In this document: positions 36,669 to 46,043 of the stretch, piece after piece
Position numbering within the stretch: the first letter of the stretch is position 1
Layout: the number at the start of each line of letters is the position of its first letter
Source: Arthrobacter sp. Soil736
GTDB taxonomy: Bacteria > Actinomycetota > Actinomycetes > Actinomycetales > Micrococcaceae
Assembly: GCF_001428005.1 (NCBI RefSeq)
Contig: NZ_LMSB01000009.1
Span: 30,968 to 94,967, forward strand
Length of the DNA stretch: 64,000 nucleotides
Reading direction: 5' to 3'
The notes under the pieces: generated by a model
Told to the model about the DNA's origin: nothing
The model's input: only the letters and a program-made list of their open reading frames with translations
Databases searched by the model: none
Position numbers and translations under genes: made by a program

Positions 36669-36711
36669 GGGACTTTCGTCCCTTTCCATTCCGCAGATCT
36701 GCCGTCATTCT
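36669..36711 (+). promoter_or_regulatory. Best-matching DevR box of the window, 337 bases before the next gene
   Basis: GGGACTTTCGTCCC (36669-36682) matches the inferred consensus fully and is followed 23 bp later by CATTCT (36706-36711). The only downstream genes on this strand are the alcohol dehydrogenase at 37019 and those after it, so the leader would be about 300 bases. The 438-base gap 36581-37018 otherwise holds only short ORFs and an 11-bp palindrome at 36620-36630. Confidence 0.65.
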
Positions 36712-36980
36712 TGGTCTCGGGCGGCCTCGACAGCGCTAGGGGCCGCCGGCTGCAGAACTAGTTCGCATCGCAACGGCAACCCTATTTCCTGAATCTGCCG
36801 ACAAGGACAGTATGGCAATCCCACAAATGACCTGCGGCGGCCGGATTCCCTTCCCCGTCCCCAACCGCAGTCCTGGAGCTCCGACAGCATGACGAGCGGA
36901 GTGTCTGCAATCGCGCTTCTGAGGGCATCTGCCCGAACCGATCTGACCACCCGTGACGGCGCCCGTTAGAGTTCCGCGGC

Positions 36981-37022
36981 ATGAACCATGCGGACCACAA
37001 CCAACACCTAGGAACGATATGA
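36981..37022 (+). CDS. Possible 13-residue leader peptide coupled to alcohol dehydrogenase
   Basis: ATG at 36981 opens MNHADHNQHLGTI and its TGA overlaps the ATG of the dehydrogenase (ATGA). AGGAACG, the ribosome-binding site of the dehydrogenase, lies inside it. The start has no Shine-Dalgarno but a TAGAGT element is eight bases upstream, as in leaderless starts here. Confidence 0.25.
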   Translation: MNHADHNQHLGTI

Positions 37023-38074
37023 AAGCCATCGTGTACGGCGGACCGGGGAAGAAATCCTGGACCGACGTCCCGGACCCGAAAATCAAGAACCCCGCTGACG
37101 CCATAGTCAAGGTGGACACAACTACCATCTGCGGCACCGACCTCCACATCCTCAAAGGCGACGTTCCGGCCGTTGAATACGGCCGGATACTGGGCCATGA
37201 AGGCGTGGGAACCATCACCGAAGTCGGATCCTCGGTGACGAGCCTCAAAGCTGGCGACCGAGTGATCATCTCCTGCATCAAATCGTGCGGGCACTGCGAG
37301 AATTGCAGGAGTGGCCTCTACTCACATTGCCTAGGCGACGAAGGCGCCTCCGGCATCGGCTGGGTGTTCGGCCACCTCATCGACGGCACCCAGGCCGAAT
37401 ACGTCCGCGTACCCTACGCAGAGAACTCCCTCCACCGGCTACCCGACGGCGTGAGCGACGAACAGGCTGTCATGCTCTCAGACATCCTGCCCACAGGATT
37501 CGAAATCGGTGTGCAGTACGGGCGTGTGAAACCTGGAGACACCGTCGCCGTGATCGGTGCAGGGCCGGTGGGACTCGCGGTGATCGCCACCGCCGGCCTC
37601 TACGGCGCCGCGGCCGTCATTGCCGTGGACCTGGACGCCAACCGGTTGGAGCGGGCCAAGGAATTCGGCGCCACGAACACGGTGCTTTCCGGTTCTTTGG
37701 ACTGGAAGGAACAGGTATTGGCGCTGACTGACGGGCAGGGGGTCGATGTCGCCGTTGAGGCGGTGGGAATCCCGGGCACATTCACTATGTGCCTGGACAT
37801 CGTCCGGCCGGGCGGCAACGTCGCCAACGTGGGCGTGCACGGGAAGCCTGTGGACCTACATCTGGAAAGCCTTTGGATCAGGAACATCGCCATCACCATG
37901 GGGCTCGTCAATACAAACTCCACACCCATGCTCCTCAAGCTCGTGGCGCAGCAGAAGATCCCGGCGGACAGCTTCGCTACGCACCATTTCACCTTCGACC
38001 AGTTCATGGAGGCCTATGACACCTTCGCCCGCGCGGCAGAAACGAAGGCCCTGAAAGTCGTGATCACGGCATGA
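37019..38074 (+). CDS. Zinc-dependent alcohol dehydrogenase (secondary-alcohol/threonine dehydrogenase-like)
   Basis: A 351-residue MDR enzyme. Catalytic zinc CGTDLHILKG and GHEGVGTI; structural-zinc Cys cluster in SCGHCENCRSGLYSHC; Rossmann loop VIGAGPVGLAVIATA. It resembles tetrameric zinc ADHs of the Clostridium/Thermoanaerobacter sec-ADH type. AGGAACGAT precedes the ATG at 37019. It sits behind the strong DevR box at 36669 and ahead of a flavodoxin and a P-type ATPase on the same strand. Confidence 0.9.
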   Translation: MKAIVYGGPGKKSWTDVPDPKIKNPADAIVKVDTTTICGTDLHILKGDVPAVEYGRILGHEGVGTITEVGSSVTSLKAGDRVIISCIKSCGHCENCRSGLYSHCLGDEGASGIGWVFGHLIDGTQAEYVRVPYAENSLHRLPDGVSDEQAVMLSDILPTGFEIGVQYGRVKPGDTVAVIGAGPVGLAVIATAGLYGAAAVIAVDLDANRLERAKEFGATNTVLSGSLDWKEQVLALTDGQGVDVAVEAVGIPGTFTMCLDIVRPGGNVANVGVHGKPVDLHLESLWIRNIAITMGLVNTNSTPMLLKLVAQQKIPADSFATHHFTFDQFMEAYDTFARAAETKALKVVITA

Positions 38075-38151
38075 AAGCACACTTGGACTAACCCCTGGCC
38101 CTCACAGCAGTGCGGTGACCCGCAAAATGGCACCGAAAAGGAGAAGGACCC

Positions 38152-38709
38152 ATGAAAGCCGCTGTAATCTACGAATCCATGTACGGAAACACACGCTCCG
38201 TAGCTGAAGCAATAGCGGAAGGACTCGAACCGGCCGCCGAATCAGAGGTGTTGTCTGTCGAAGAGGCTCAAAGCACTGACCTAAGCCGCGTGGACCTGCT
38301 GGTAGTCGGAGGACCGACACACATTCACGGCATGAGCCGGAAACCGTTACGCGACGCGGCGCTGAAAGACGCCCTGGAACATCCGGAAAAGGGTCTGCAA
38401 ACCGATGCTGCGGCGGGTGGAACAGGGCTACGTGAATCGTTCGACGCCATGAAGACGGGAACCGGGAAAGCGGCCGCCTTCGACACACGGCTCCAAGGTC
38501 CAGAAATGCTGACAGGCCACGCTTCCAAAAGCATCGCCAAACAGCTCGGACAGCACGGATGCGAACTCGTGGCCAAGCCAGTCAGCTTCATCGTCGGCAA
38601 GGATAATCGTCTCTTACCGGAGGAACGGGACAGGGCACGCGAGTGGGGCACGCGAGTGGGGCGGGATCCTCGCCGCCGCGCTGTCCCCCACATCCTAATC
38701 GACTCCTGA
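38152..38709 (+). CDS. Flavodoxin-family protein with frameshifted C-terminus
   Basis: A 185-residue protein. FMN phosphate loop YESMYGNTRSVAEAI, then VVGGPTHIHGMSR and SFIVGKDNRLLPEERDRAREWG. After this the normal ending (GGILAAALSPTS, then stop) is displaced. A 13-bp tandem duplication at 38635-38660 shifts the frame and replaces it with TRVGRDPRRRAVPHILIDS. The flavin core is intact, so the protein may still work as an electron carrier. SD AAAAGGAGAAGGACCC. Confidence 0.82.
   Translation: MKAAVIYESMYGNTRSVAEAIAEGLEPAAESEVLSVEEAQSTDLSRVDLLVVGGPTHIHGMSRKPLRDAALKDALEHPEKGLQTDAAAGGTGLRESFDAMKTGTGKAAAFDTRLQGPEMLTGHASKSIAKQLGQHGCELVAKPVSFIVGKDNRLLPEERDRAREWGTRVGRDPRRRAVPHILIDS
38635..38660 (+). 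repeat. 13-bp tandem duplication inside flavodoxin gene
   Basis: GCACGCGAGTGGG occurs twice head to tail (38635-38647, 38648-38660). Removing one copy restores a typical flavodoxin C-terminus and a stop about 19 codons earlier than expected from the present frame shift region. Confidence 0.85.
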
Positions 38710-38799
38710 CTCAGACCTCGGAAGGACAGGAATTGCGCCAATCCGTCGCCTCAGGCAAGAGGCAGAGTGGTGGCCGCTGCCATGGAAAAGGAGCGCCCT

Positions 38800-41241
38800 A
38801 TGAGCCAGGAGAACACCCCGGGCCACGAAGACAGGACCTCACAGGCAGAGTCGGGCCTGACGAGTGAGGACGTCAAGGCTCGCGTCCTCGCTGGCCTGGT
38901 CAATGAGGTCCCTGACTATTCCAGCAGGAGCCTGTGGCAGATATTCCGGGCTAATGTCCTGACGCTTTTCAATGCCATTGTTGGCGGCAGCTTCATACTG
39001 CTGCTGCTGCTGGGCCAATGGAGGGACGCACTGTTTGGCTTCGCGGCAGTCGGCAATGCAGTTATCGGCGTAGTGCAGGAGTATCGGGCCAAAAGGACGC
39101 TGGACCGCCTGGCTGTGCTCGAATCCCCGCGCGCACGCGTGCTCCGCGACGGCGTTGTTAAGGACATTGCCGTGGGGGGCGTCGTCCGCGACGACATCCT
39201 GATTCTGCGGACTGGGGACCAGGTGACAGCAGACGCCGCCGTCCTGGACGGCGAAGGCCTGGAAGTTGACGAATCGCTGCTGACCGGAGAATCCGACCCC
39301 GTGGGCAAAGTTCCCGGCGCACGGGTGCTCTCAGGCTCGAACGTAGTTGCAGGGCAGGGAAGGGCACGCGTATTGAGCGTGGGCGCAGACTCCTTCGCCA
39401 GCCGCCTCACCGCCGAGGCAAAGCGCTTTTCGCTGGTGAACTCAGAGATCCGCAACGGCCTCAATAGGGTTCTGCGCTGGATCACCTGGTTACTTTTTCC
39501 CGTCACGGCCCTCGTCGTCAACGGGCAGATGCAGGCCCAGGGCGGCTGGGACCGCGCCCTGGGCTCGGGCACTTGGGCCGCCGCAGCAGTGGGCGCGGTG
39601 GCAAGCATCATCGCGATGATCCCCTTGGGGCTTGTGCTCCTGACCAGCGTTGCTTTTGCCGTCGGGGGCGTGCGGCTGGCCCGGGACAAAGTGCTCATTC
39701 AGGAGCTGGCGGCCGTTGAAGGTCTCGCCCGCGTGGACATCCTCTGCCTCGACAAGACAGGCACCCTGACGGAGGGAAGGATCGTCTTTGACGCTGTACA
39801 TGAGATCGCTGCGCCGCCTGTACCTGGCTGGAGAAAAGCCCTGGGGTGGTTTGGCGCCGATCCCAACGCCAACGCAACAGCCCGGTGCCTGGCGGAGGCC
39901 TTTCCCGCCGACGGTGTCCTCCAGCCCGCCTCTGTGGCCGGCTTTTCCTCCACCAGGAAGTGGAGCGCGGTCAGCTTCGGCCGGAATCACGCGGCTGCGG
40001 GCACCTGGGTCCTCGGCGCACCGGAGATGGTTTTGGACGGGGACAACCTGGACGCGGCTCGTGCCCTGAAGACGGCGAAAGAACTGGCCTCGACAGGCCT
40101 GCGCACGCTGGTCTTGTCCTACGCACCCGGGACGTTGCCTGCTCAAGGGCTGGAACGGGCACGGCTGCCAGTGGACCCGCTCCCCGTAGTCTTGCTGACC
40201 TTCCGGGAAAAGATTCGCCCCGACGCAGAACGGACACTGTCCTATTTCCGCCAACAGGGCGTGGCCGTGAGGATCATCTCCGGCGATGATCCTCAGACCG
40301 TGGCCGCAGTCGCCCGTGAAGTCGGCATCGACCCAGACGGTGGATACGATGCCCGGCAGTTGCCGAAGGACCCGCTCTTGCTGGAACAGACACTTGAGAA
40401 CCATGTGGTCTTCGGGCGGGTCACGCCGATGCAAAAGAAAGAGATGGTCCTGGCGCTCAGGCGGCAGGGGCACACCGTGGCCATGACGGGTGATGGCGTC
40501 AACGATGCCCTGGCACTGAAAGAGGCAGATCTCGGCATCGCCATGGATTCAGCTGCCGCCGCCACCAAGGCCGTGGCCCGCCTGGTGCTTCTGGACGGGC
40601 GCTTCGACAGGCTGCCCGCCGTCCTCGCGGAAGGCCGCCGGGTCATTGCGAACGTCGAGCGAGTATCAATACTGTTCCTCAGCAAAACGACCTATGCAGT
40701 CGCCCTTTCTGTGACGTTTGGGTCGCTGCTGTGGAGCTTCCCCTTCCTGCCTCGCCAACTCTCCGCCACCGACGGACTCACCATCGGCATCCCCGCGTTC
40801 TTCCTGGCCCTCATGCCCAACTCCCGCCGCTATAGGCCCGGATTTCTCAAACGCTCGCTCTCGTTCGCCGTCCCTGCCGGGCTCATCGTCACGGCCACCG
40901 TCCTTGCCGTGAACCTGTATTCGCATTCCGGTGGCCATGCCCCCGACGTCACCCGAACCGCCTCGGTCATCACCCTTTCGCTGGTGGCGCTCAGCATTCT
41001 GGCAGAAATCTCCCGGCCGCTGAACCGCACGCGCGTAATCATCATCGCCGCCATGTGCACGGGACTTGCCCTCGTGTTAACAGTCCCCGTCCTCCAGGAT
41101 TTCTTCATGCTGACATGGCCTTCACCCGCCCTCTTCGCTGCCTCACTCGTTATCGCACTCGGCGGAGTTCTCGGGCTGACAGCCCTGGCCCACGTCCACG
41201 CAAGGCTTTACGACGAAGAGCGTAGGTCAACGATGAAGTGA
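38800..41241 (+). CDS. CtpE-like P2-type cation-transporting ATPase
   Basis: An 813-residue pump. Actuator VDESLLTGESDPVG, membrane motif IAMIPLGLVLLTS (Leu where most P2 pumps have Glu in PEGL), phosphorylation site CLDKTGTLTEG, hinge TGDGVNDALALKEADLGIAMD, and a C-terminal six-helix bundle. It is closest in layout to mycobacterial CtpE, linked to Ca2+ uptake; the ion is inferred. The start at 38800 (MSQENTPGH) follows AAAAGGAGCGCCCT. The DevR-type box of the next USP overlaps its last codons. Confidence 0.9.
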   Translation: MSQENTPGHEDRTSQAESGLTSEDVKARVLAGLVNEVPDYSSRSLWQIFRANVLTLFNAIVGGSFILLLLLGQWRDALFGFAAVGNAVIGVVQEYRAKRTLDRLAVLESPRARVLRDGVVKDIAVGGVVRDDILILRTGDQVTADAAVLDGEGLEVDESLLTGESDPVGKVPGARVLSGSNVVAGQGRARVLSVGADSFASRLTAEAKRFSLVNSEIRNGLNRVLRWITWLLFPVTALVVNGQMQAQGGWDRALGSGTWAAAAVGAVASIIAMIPLGLVLLTSVAFAVGGVRLARDKVLIQELAAVEGLARVDILCLDKTGTLTEGRIVFDAVHEIAAPPVPGWRKALGWFGADPNANATARCLAEAFPADGVLQPASVAGFSSTRKWSAVSFGRNHAAAGTWVLGAPEMVLDGDNLDAARALKTAKELASTGLRTLVLSYAPGTLPAQGLERARLPVDPLPVVLLTFREKIRPDAERTLSYFRQQGVAVRIISGDDPQTVAAVAREVGIDPDGGYDARQLPKDPLLLEQTLENHVVFGRVTPMQKKEMVLALRRQGHTVAMTGDGVNDALALKEADLGIAMDSAAAATKAVARLVLLDGRFDRLPAVLAEGRRVIANVERVSILFLSKTTYAVALSVTFGSLLWSFPFLPRQLSATDGLTIGIPAFFLALMPNSRRYRPGFLKRSLSFAVPAGLIVTATVLAVNLYSHSGGHAPDVTRTASVITLSLVALSILAEISRPLNRTRVIIIAAMCTGLALVLTVPVLQDFFMLTWPSPALFAASLVIALGGVLGLTALAHVHARLYDEERRSTMK

Positions 41242-41279
41242 CTTTGGGCCCTAGTTTCAACGTGAACGTTCCGTCGATT
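41238..41279 (+). promoter_or_regulatory. DevR-type box upstream of USP
   Basis: GTGACTTTGGGCCC (41238-41251) overlaps the end of the ATPase gene. TCGATT (41274-41279) follows at 22 bp. The USP starts at 41319. Confidence 0.5.
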
Positions 41280-41318
41280 CTTAGAAAGACAGCAATCTTG
41301 ACGGAGAGGAATGCGACC

Positions 41319-41774
41319 ATGACGGGCCCACAGAATAAAAGGATCATCGTTGGCGTTGATGGCTCCGATTCCTCGATCGAGGCCCTGCGCCAGGCCCAAC
41401 ACATAGCATTGGGTCTGGGGTCCAAGGTCGAAGCCTGGTCCTGCTGGGAGTTCCCCGTCGGACATGAGGCCTACGAAGCGATGGGGACGGACGGATTCGC
41501 CCACACGGCTGAGGAGGCACTGCAGGCGGCCATTACAAAAGCCTTCGGTCCGGAACGACCACCGAACGTGAGTCCCAGACTTGTGCACGGCGCGCCGCGA
41601 CCGTCACTGATCAACGCAAGCAAAGATGCTTCCTTCCTCGTTGTTGGCCGCCGCGGTCACGGCGGATTCGTTGGCCTGTCGATAGGATCAGTGAGTTCGG
41701 CGTGTGTCGCCCACGCCCATTGCCCCGTCCTCGTCGTCCATACACCCCGCCCGGTCGACGAATTCGCCCCCTAA
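41319..41774 (+). CDS. Universal stress protein
   Basis: A 151-residue single-domain USP: IIVGVDGSDSSIEALRQAQH, FLVVGRRGHGGFVGLSIGS nucleotide loop, HAHCPVLVV end strand. It is about as similar to the 11838 copy as paralogues can be (ALRQAQ, RLVxGxAR, SSACVAHAHCP). The start at 41319 has GGAGAGGAATGCGACC; a longer GTG frame from 41238 would translate the DevR box and is rejected. Confidence 0.88.
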   Translation: MTGPQNKRIIVGVDGSDSSIEALRQAQHIALGLGSKVEAWSCWEFPVGHEAYEAMGTDGFAHTAEEALQAAITKAFGPERPPNVSPRLVHGAPRPSLINASKDASFLVVGRRGHGGFVGLSIGSVSSACVAHAHCPVLVVHTPRPVDEFAP

Positions 41775-41888
41775 CCAACTGCCAGCCGTAGAGAAATCCT
41801 CCCCCGGCCCCGACACATGACGCGGCCGAAGGTAGGGACCGGCACGCCCGCAGCTGCAGCTGAGAACCCCGCCAGGCTGCCTGGGGCC

Positions 41889-41931
41889 GTGTCCTTTGGC
41901 CCTTTTGGACGCCTCGGATACAGGCGATCCT
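41889..41931 (+). promoter_or_regulatory. DevR-type box and -10 before TPM-like gene
   Basis: GTGTCCTTTGGCCC (41889-41902) then, after 23 bp, GATCCT (41926-41931). The box is weak, but the spacing is exact. Confidence 0.4.
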
Positions 41932-41977
41932 GAAAGCAGTCGGGGGACCAACGGGAAGACAGTTGGAGAAGGGGACC

Positions 41978-43423
41978 ATGCGCAGAACGGTCAGCGCCAT
42001 GCTGCTGGTGTTCGTAATGCTGTTGGGCAGCGCCCCTGCGACCTTCGCTGTCGCGCCGGTCCGCGTCGTCGTGGAGGACCGGGCCGGGGTGCTGGACCGC
42101 AACTCCCTGGTTCCCGCCATCGAGGCGATCGACTTCTACGAGCCCACCCAAGTGGCCGTCTACACGTACAACGGCAAGCCAGCAGACAATCTCAACGAGG
42201 AGATACTGAGGTTCGCCCGAGCGGAACATCCGGAGTGGATCAGCGTCGATGGGCAGAAGTGGGCGGACGGACTGTTCATTTTCGCCCTGGATCCCGTGGG
42301 CCGGCATGTCGGGACGTACATGGGCGAAGACCGTAAAGTGTCCCTGGAGCAACGCGATGACATTCAAAACGCCACGAAGGACCTATTACGTGACGCCCAG
42401 TGGACGGACGGCACCATCGCGGGGATCCGCCGCGGTGCCGAACTGATCAATCAGCCCTGGTATCGCTCGGTTGCCTTCATGATTACGGCGTGGGCCACCG
42501 GTGCAGTCACCGCCCTCGGCGCAGCCGCTTTGCTCATCGTGCGGGCGATGACCAGGGCCAGCAGCCGGAAAGAACTACGACGCGGCGACCGGAGCTATGC
42601 CAACGTGACCATGGACCTTAACGTTACGGAGCTGAACGCCAGCACGATCCCGGTTTCTTCGAAATACGGCAGCACCGTCGTGGAGAAGCACCGCACGTTC
42701 CTGAGCCGGTACAACACCGCCACGGAGCTGTCGAACCGGGTTCATGCCCTTGGATCCCGGTCACTGAGCCGGAGATCAAACCTGAAACTCGCCCGGGAAT
42801 ACGCGGACGCCACCTCCGAACTGGACGCCCTGGACGACGCAATCGCAGACACAAATTCGCTATTCAACCGGGCCAGCACCTGGCCCACAGCATGGGACCG
42901 GCAACTGGCGCCATTCCGCGCCGACCTGGCCGGGCTGGAACAGCTGCTCAGCAAGCGACACGGACAAGGGGATTCCGCCACCGCGGCGGCGCTCCGGTCC
43001 TTCCGGGACCAAAGCCTGCGCGACATCGAACGGTGGACTGCCCAGCTTGCCGATGGGAGGACGACACCGGACGTAACCCTGGACCGCCTGCTGGACGCCC
43101 GAACCCGGTTGACTGAACTCCTGAAGAACCACGCGGAGACCGTGATCGAAGGCTTCGCTAACAATGAGCGCGAAGCCAAGCTGATGCGCAAGGAGATGGA
43201 GAGTGCGCGCGAGGGAGGGAAGCACGACCACCGGCGAACGCACGAACCAAGCATCCTGGGCACCGTGTACCCGTCGTATTACTTCTTCTCCGTCCCCACT
43301 TTCAACTCCGGCTTCAACACAGGAGTCAGCAGCGTCAGCACCGCTCGGGGCGGCGGGGGTACCACCGGATACGGAAACAGTGGCGGAAGCTTCTCCGGCT
43401 CGGGTAGTTCTTCGAGCTTCTAG
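41978..43423 (+). CDS. Secreted/membrane TPM-like (DUF5129-type) protein
   Basis: 481 residues. Signal peptide (MRRTVSAMLLVFVMLLGSAP, cleavage near ATFA), a TPM-like domain (about 30-165: VVVEDRAGVLDRNSLVPAIE, AVYTYNG, GIRRGAELI), then one transmembrane helix (about 172-195). A long charged helical region (about 230-400) follows, and the tail is rich in Gly/Ser (GGSFSGSGSSSSF). The family is known from Micrococcales and corynebacteria; its function is unclear, perhaps envelope repair. The start at 41978 follows TTGGAGAAGGGGACC. Confidence 0.75.
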   Translation: MRRTVSAMLLVFVMLLGSAPATFAVAPVRVVVEDRAGVLDRNSLVPAIEAIDFYEPTQVAVYTYNGKPADNLNEEILRFARAEHPEWISVDGQKWADGLFIFALDPVGRHVGTYMGEDRKVSLEQRDDIQNATKDLLRDAQWTDGTIAGIRRGAELINQPWYRSVAFMITAWATGAVTALGAAALLIVRAMTRASSRKELRRGDRSYANVTMDLNVTELNASTIPVSSKYGSTVVEKHRTFLSRYNTATELSNRVHALGSRSLSRRSNLKLAREYADATSELDALDDAIADTNSLFNRASTWPTAWDRQLAPFRADLAGLEQLLSKRHGQGDSATAAALRSFRDQSLRDIERWTAQLADGRTTPDVTLDRLLDARTRLTELLKNHAETVIEGFANNEREAKLMRKEMESAREGGKHDHRRTHEPSILGTVYPSYYFFSVPTFNSGFNTGVSSVSTARGGGGTTGYGNSGGSFSGSGSSSSF

Positions 43424-43428
43424 GCATT

Positions 43429-43454
43429 GGAAGAGCCCGAGTGAGCGCTCTTCC
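43429..43454 (+). terminator. Hairpin after the TPM-like gene
   Basis: GGAAGAGC (43429-43436) pairs with GCTCTTCC (43447-43454) around a ten-base loop, starting five bases after the stop codon. No U-run follows. Confidence 0.45.
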
Positions 43455-43522
43455 CACGAATGGGACGACGCTGGTAAACCGATAAGCAGGTCGTGACGAA
43501 TCGGAGAATCCCGGGAGACCAC

Positions 43523-44239
43523 GTGACAGAGGTGAGCATTCGCACTGAACGCGGGGACATGCCTGCCTACGCCGCGACACCGGCCGGCGCTGGCCCCTGG
43601 CCCGGCGTCGTCGTCATCCATGATGCCCTCGGACTGACCCGCGATACCTGCAACCACGCGGACTGGCTGGCCAGCGAGGGCTACCTCACAGTCGCGCCCG
43701 ACCTGTTCTACTGGGGCAGTCGGGCGACTTGCTTATGGTCCCTCATCCGCGGCTGGCGGCCCCTCGAAGACCTGGATCTCACCCGCGCCTGGCTGGCTGG
43801 GCAGAACGACTGCAGCGGCCGGATCGGCGTAATTGGCTTCTGCATGGGCGGCGGATTTGCCCTCATGCTGGCCCCGGGCCATGGCTTCGCCGCAGCCAGC
43901 GTGAATTACGGCGGCCTCGACGACGAAACCGCCCGTGCAATGCCTCGCGCATGCCCGATCGTTGGGAGCTTCGGCGACAGGGATCGCTGGCCGGGGGTGC
44001 GGAAGGTACCAGCGCGTCTTGAGCCTCTACTCGTCGCCGCAGGCATCGACCATGACATCAAGGTCTATGCCGGTGCCGGTCATGGCTTCCTCAACAAGCA
44101 TGGCCCGTCGGACCTCACGTTCGGGGACAAGGTGCTCGCGAAGCTGGTTGCCGCCAACTATCACGAGCCCTCTGCCGAGGACGCGCGCAGGCGCATCCTC
44201 GCCTTCTTCCGGGATCACTTGAGCAATGAGGGATTTTGA
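43523..44239 (+). CDS. Dienelactone hydrolase-family protein
   Basis: A 238-residue alpha/beta hydrolase. [13 protein letters not shown] oxyanion region, nucleophile Cys in [13 protein letters not shown], Asp in FGDRDRW, and His in GAGHGFLNK complete the Cys-Asp-His triad typical of DLH. The substrate is unknown. GTG at 43523 is preferred since GGGAGACCAC precedes it; an earlier GTG at 43493 is possible. The 297 bases after its stop (44240-44536) hold no gene, only a GGACTG-AAA-CAGTCC hairpin at 44377-44391. Confidence 0.82.
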   Translation: MTEVSIRTERGDMPAYAATPAGAGPWPGVVVIHDALGLTRDTCNHADWLASEGYLTVAPDLFYWGSRATCLWSLIRGWRPLEDLDLTRAWLAGQNDCSGRIGVIGFCMGGGFALMLAPGHGFAAASVNYGGLDDETARAMPRACPIVGSFGDRDRWPGVRKVPARLEPLLVAAGIDHDIKVYAGAGHGFLNKHGPSDLTFGDKVLAKLVAANYHEPSAEDARRRILAFFRDHLSNEGF

Positions 44240-44536
44240 CTCGTCAACGAAGACGTCCGCACCGGACGAGATTAGCGAATTCGCCCACTGGGCTCTGATA
44301 GAGGAGGCGAACACCTTTCGCCCAGGCGCTCCGCGTCTGCTGCACAGGAATATTTGCTCACTATCCCGTTTCCTTAGGACTGAAACAGTCCCGGGGCTAC
44401 CACTCCCCCCGACCAGTCTGTCATTTTCAGGAGTCGCCTACACCGGTTCACGCGGAAACAGCTGAGTGCAGAGGACTGTTGACGTATGTTGCCAGCAGTC
44501 CCGCGCACCGTTGTGCATTTTGAACCCTGCCGGGAT

Positions 44537-45919
44537 TCATCGGGGATCCTCGATGGAGATCTGTTCCAGATGCTCAGGCACCCGGGCCCGCCAGCCGAGT
44601 TCCCGTTTGATCCGGATGCGCAGGGCATCCGATGCTTCGGGTTCGCCGTGCGTGATGTAGGTCATGCGTGGCTCCTTTTCCGCCTCCTTCATCCATGCGA
44701 TGAGGCCGTCGGAGTCGGCGTGGGCGGACAGGCTTTCCATCTGGATGACTTCGGCGCGGATCTTGACGCCCTCACCGTAGATGCGGAGCTCACGCTCCCC
44801 GGCGGCAAGGATCGCGCCGCGGGTGCCGCCGGCCTGGTAGCCGCTGAGGATGATGGCGTTCTTCGGGTCCGGTCCGTAGGCTGCGATGTGATGCAAGATC
44901 CTGCCGCCGGTCAGCATGCCGCTGGCCGAGATGATGATCATTGGGCCGCCCCGCAGGTTCAGCAATTTAGACTCATCCGCGGTGCGGGTGAGTTTGGCGA
45001 GCTTGTACATGTTCTCGTATTCGTCCTGCCTAAGGTGGTGTTCCTCGCGGTGCCGCTGGTACATTCCGGAGGCGTCGATGGCCATGGGGCTGTTAAGGTA
45101 TACCGGGATGTCCGGGATCGCGTTCTTCCTGCGGAGCCTGGAAAGGTACAACATGAGCGTCTCAGCCCGGCCGACGGCGAACGCCGCGAACATGATGACC
45201 CCGCCGCGTTTCGCGACCCGGGTGATGATCTCCCCCAGTTGCTTCTCCGGATCCACGGCGGAATGTTTCCGGTTGCCGTAGGTTGATTCGGTCACCAGCA
45301 CGCCGGTCTCAGCGAGGGGGCGCGGCGGGTACATGAAAGGATCATCCGCTCGGCCCAGATCCCCGGTGAAATGCACGGAGTGTGAGCCGATCCGGACGTG
45401 GACCTGAGCGGCCCCCAGGATGTGACCAGCGGGCAGGAACGTCAGTTCCATGCCACCGCCAAGCTCCAGCGGGGTGTCGAACCCATGGATTGTGAAGCTG
45501 TTGAGGGACTTCACGGCGTCAGCCGCCGTGTAGAGCGGAAGCGGCGGGCTGTATTGGGACGATCCGCGGTCGAATGCGTACCTGGCATCTTCTTCCTGCA
45601 GATGCCCACTGTCAGGGAGGATCAGCTTGCAGAGTTCGAGGGTGCCCTCTGTGGCGTACACAGGTCCGCCGAAGCCGTCCCGGACCAGCGCGGGCACGTA
45701 TCCCGTGTGGTCCAGATGCGCGTGGGTCAGGACCACGGCGTCGATGGAAGTTGGCGCGACGGGGAAGGGTGCGCGGTTGCGTTCGCGGCTGCGTTTGTAG
45801 CCCTGGAAAAGTCCGCAGTCGACCAGCACGCGTTGGCCGCCGGATTCGATCAGGTACCTGGAACCGGTGACGGTATCGGTGGCTCCGAGAAACCGGAGGG
45901 TCGCCTGCTGGTGTTTCAT
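44537..45919 (-). CDS. Beta-CASP metallo-beta-lactamase nuclease (CPSF/RNase J superfamily, RNA-specificity domain)
   Basis: A 460-residue two-zinc nuclease. TLRFLGATDTVTGSRYLIES, HAHLDHTGY (HxHxDH), LPAGHILGAAQ, FTGDLGR, the beta-CASP insertion with YLNSPMAIDAS, then LSGYQAGGTRG, LSAHAD, and THGEPEASDALR in the RMMBL tail. By family it processes RNA 3' ends. The start at 45919 (MKHQQATL) has ACGGGAGCACC; the upstream extension to 46108 is Arg-rich and unlikely. A DevR-type promoter is at 46044-46086. A decayed paralogue lies at 10418-11848. Confidence 0.9.
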   Translation of the reverse strand: MKHQQATLRFLGATDTVTGSRYLIESGGQRVLVDCGLFQGYKRSRERNRAPFPVAPTSIDAVVLTHAHLDHTGYVPALVRDGFGGPVYATEGTLELCKLILPDSGHLQEEDARYAFDRGSSQYSPPLPLYTAADAVKSLNSFTIHGFDTPLELGGGMELTFLPAGHILGAAQVHVRIGSHSVHFTGDLGRADDPFMYPPRPLAETGVLVTESTYGNRKHSAVDPEKQLGEIITRVAKRGGVIMFAAFAVGRAETLMLYLSRLRRKNAIPDIPVYLNSPMAIDASGMYQRHREEHHLRQDEYENMYKLAKLTRTADESKLLNLRGGPMIIISASGMLTGGRILHHIAAYGPDPKNAIILSGYQAGGTRGAILAAGERELRIYGEGVKIRAEVIQMESLSAHADSDGLIAWMKEAEKEPRMTYITHGEPEASDALRIRIKRELGWRARVPEHLEQISIEDPR

Positions 45920-45996
45920 GGTGCTCCCGTTCCGCTGCCCATGCCTGTCTAGCCTCGGGCCGCCGGCGCTACGGCGGGCGCATGGACCCGAACGCA

Positions 45997-46029
45997 TTGG
46001 ACGTGTGAATCGCGTTGGACTTGTGAATC
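45997..46029. repeat. Short imperfect tandem repeat, 18-bp period
   Basis: TTGGACGTGTGAATC (45997-46011) and TTGGACTTGTGAATC (46015-46029) repeat with one mismatch in the leader of the beta-CASP gene. The remaining DNA from 45920 to 46401, besides this and the DevR box, shows no gene. Confidence 0.4.
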
Positions 46030-46043
46030 CGCGACGTACCTCA

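Noticed and set aside
36811..36894. 27-codon ORF (MAIPQMTCGG...) in the gap before the alcohol dehydrogenase
   Set aside because: No ribosome-binding site; it could not be separated from background.
44226..44465. 79-residue ORF overlapping the dienelactone hydrolase end
   Set aside because: Weak start signal and no recognisable domain; probably chance.
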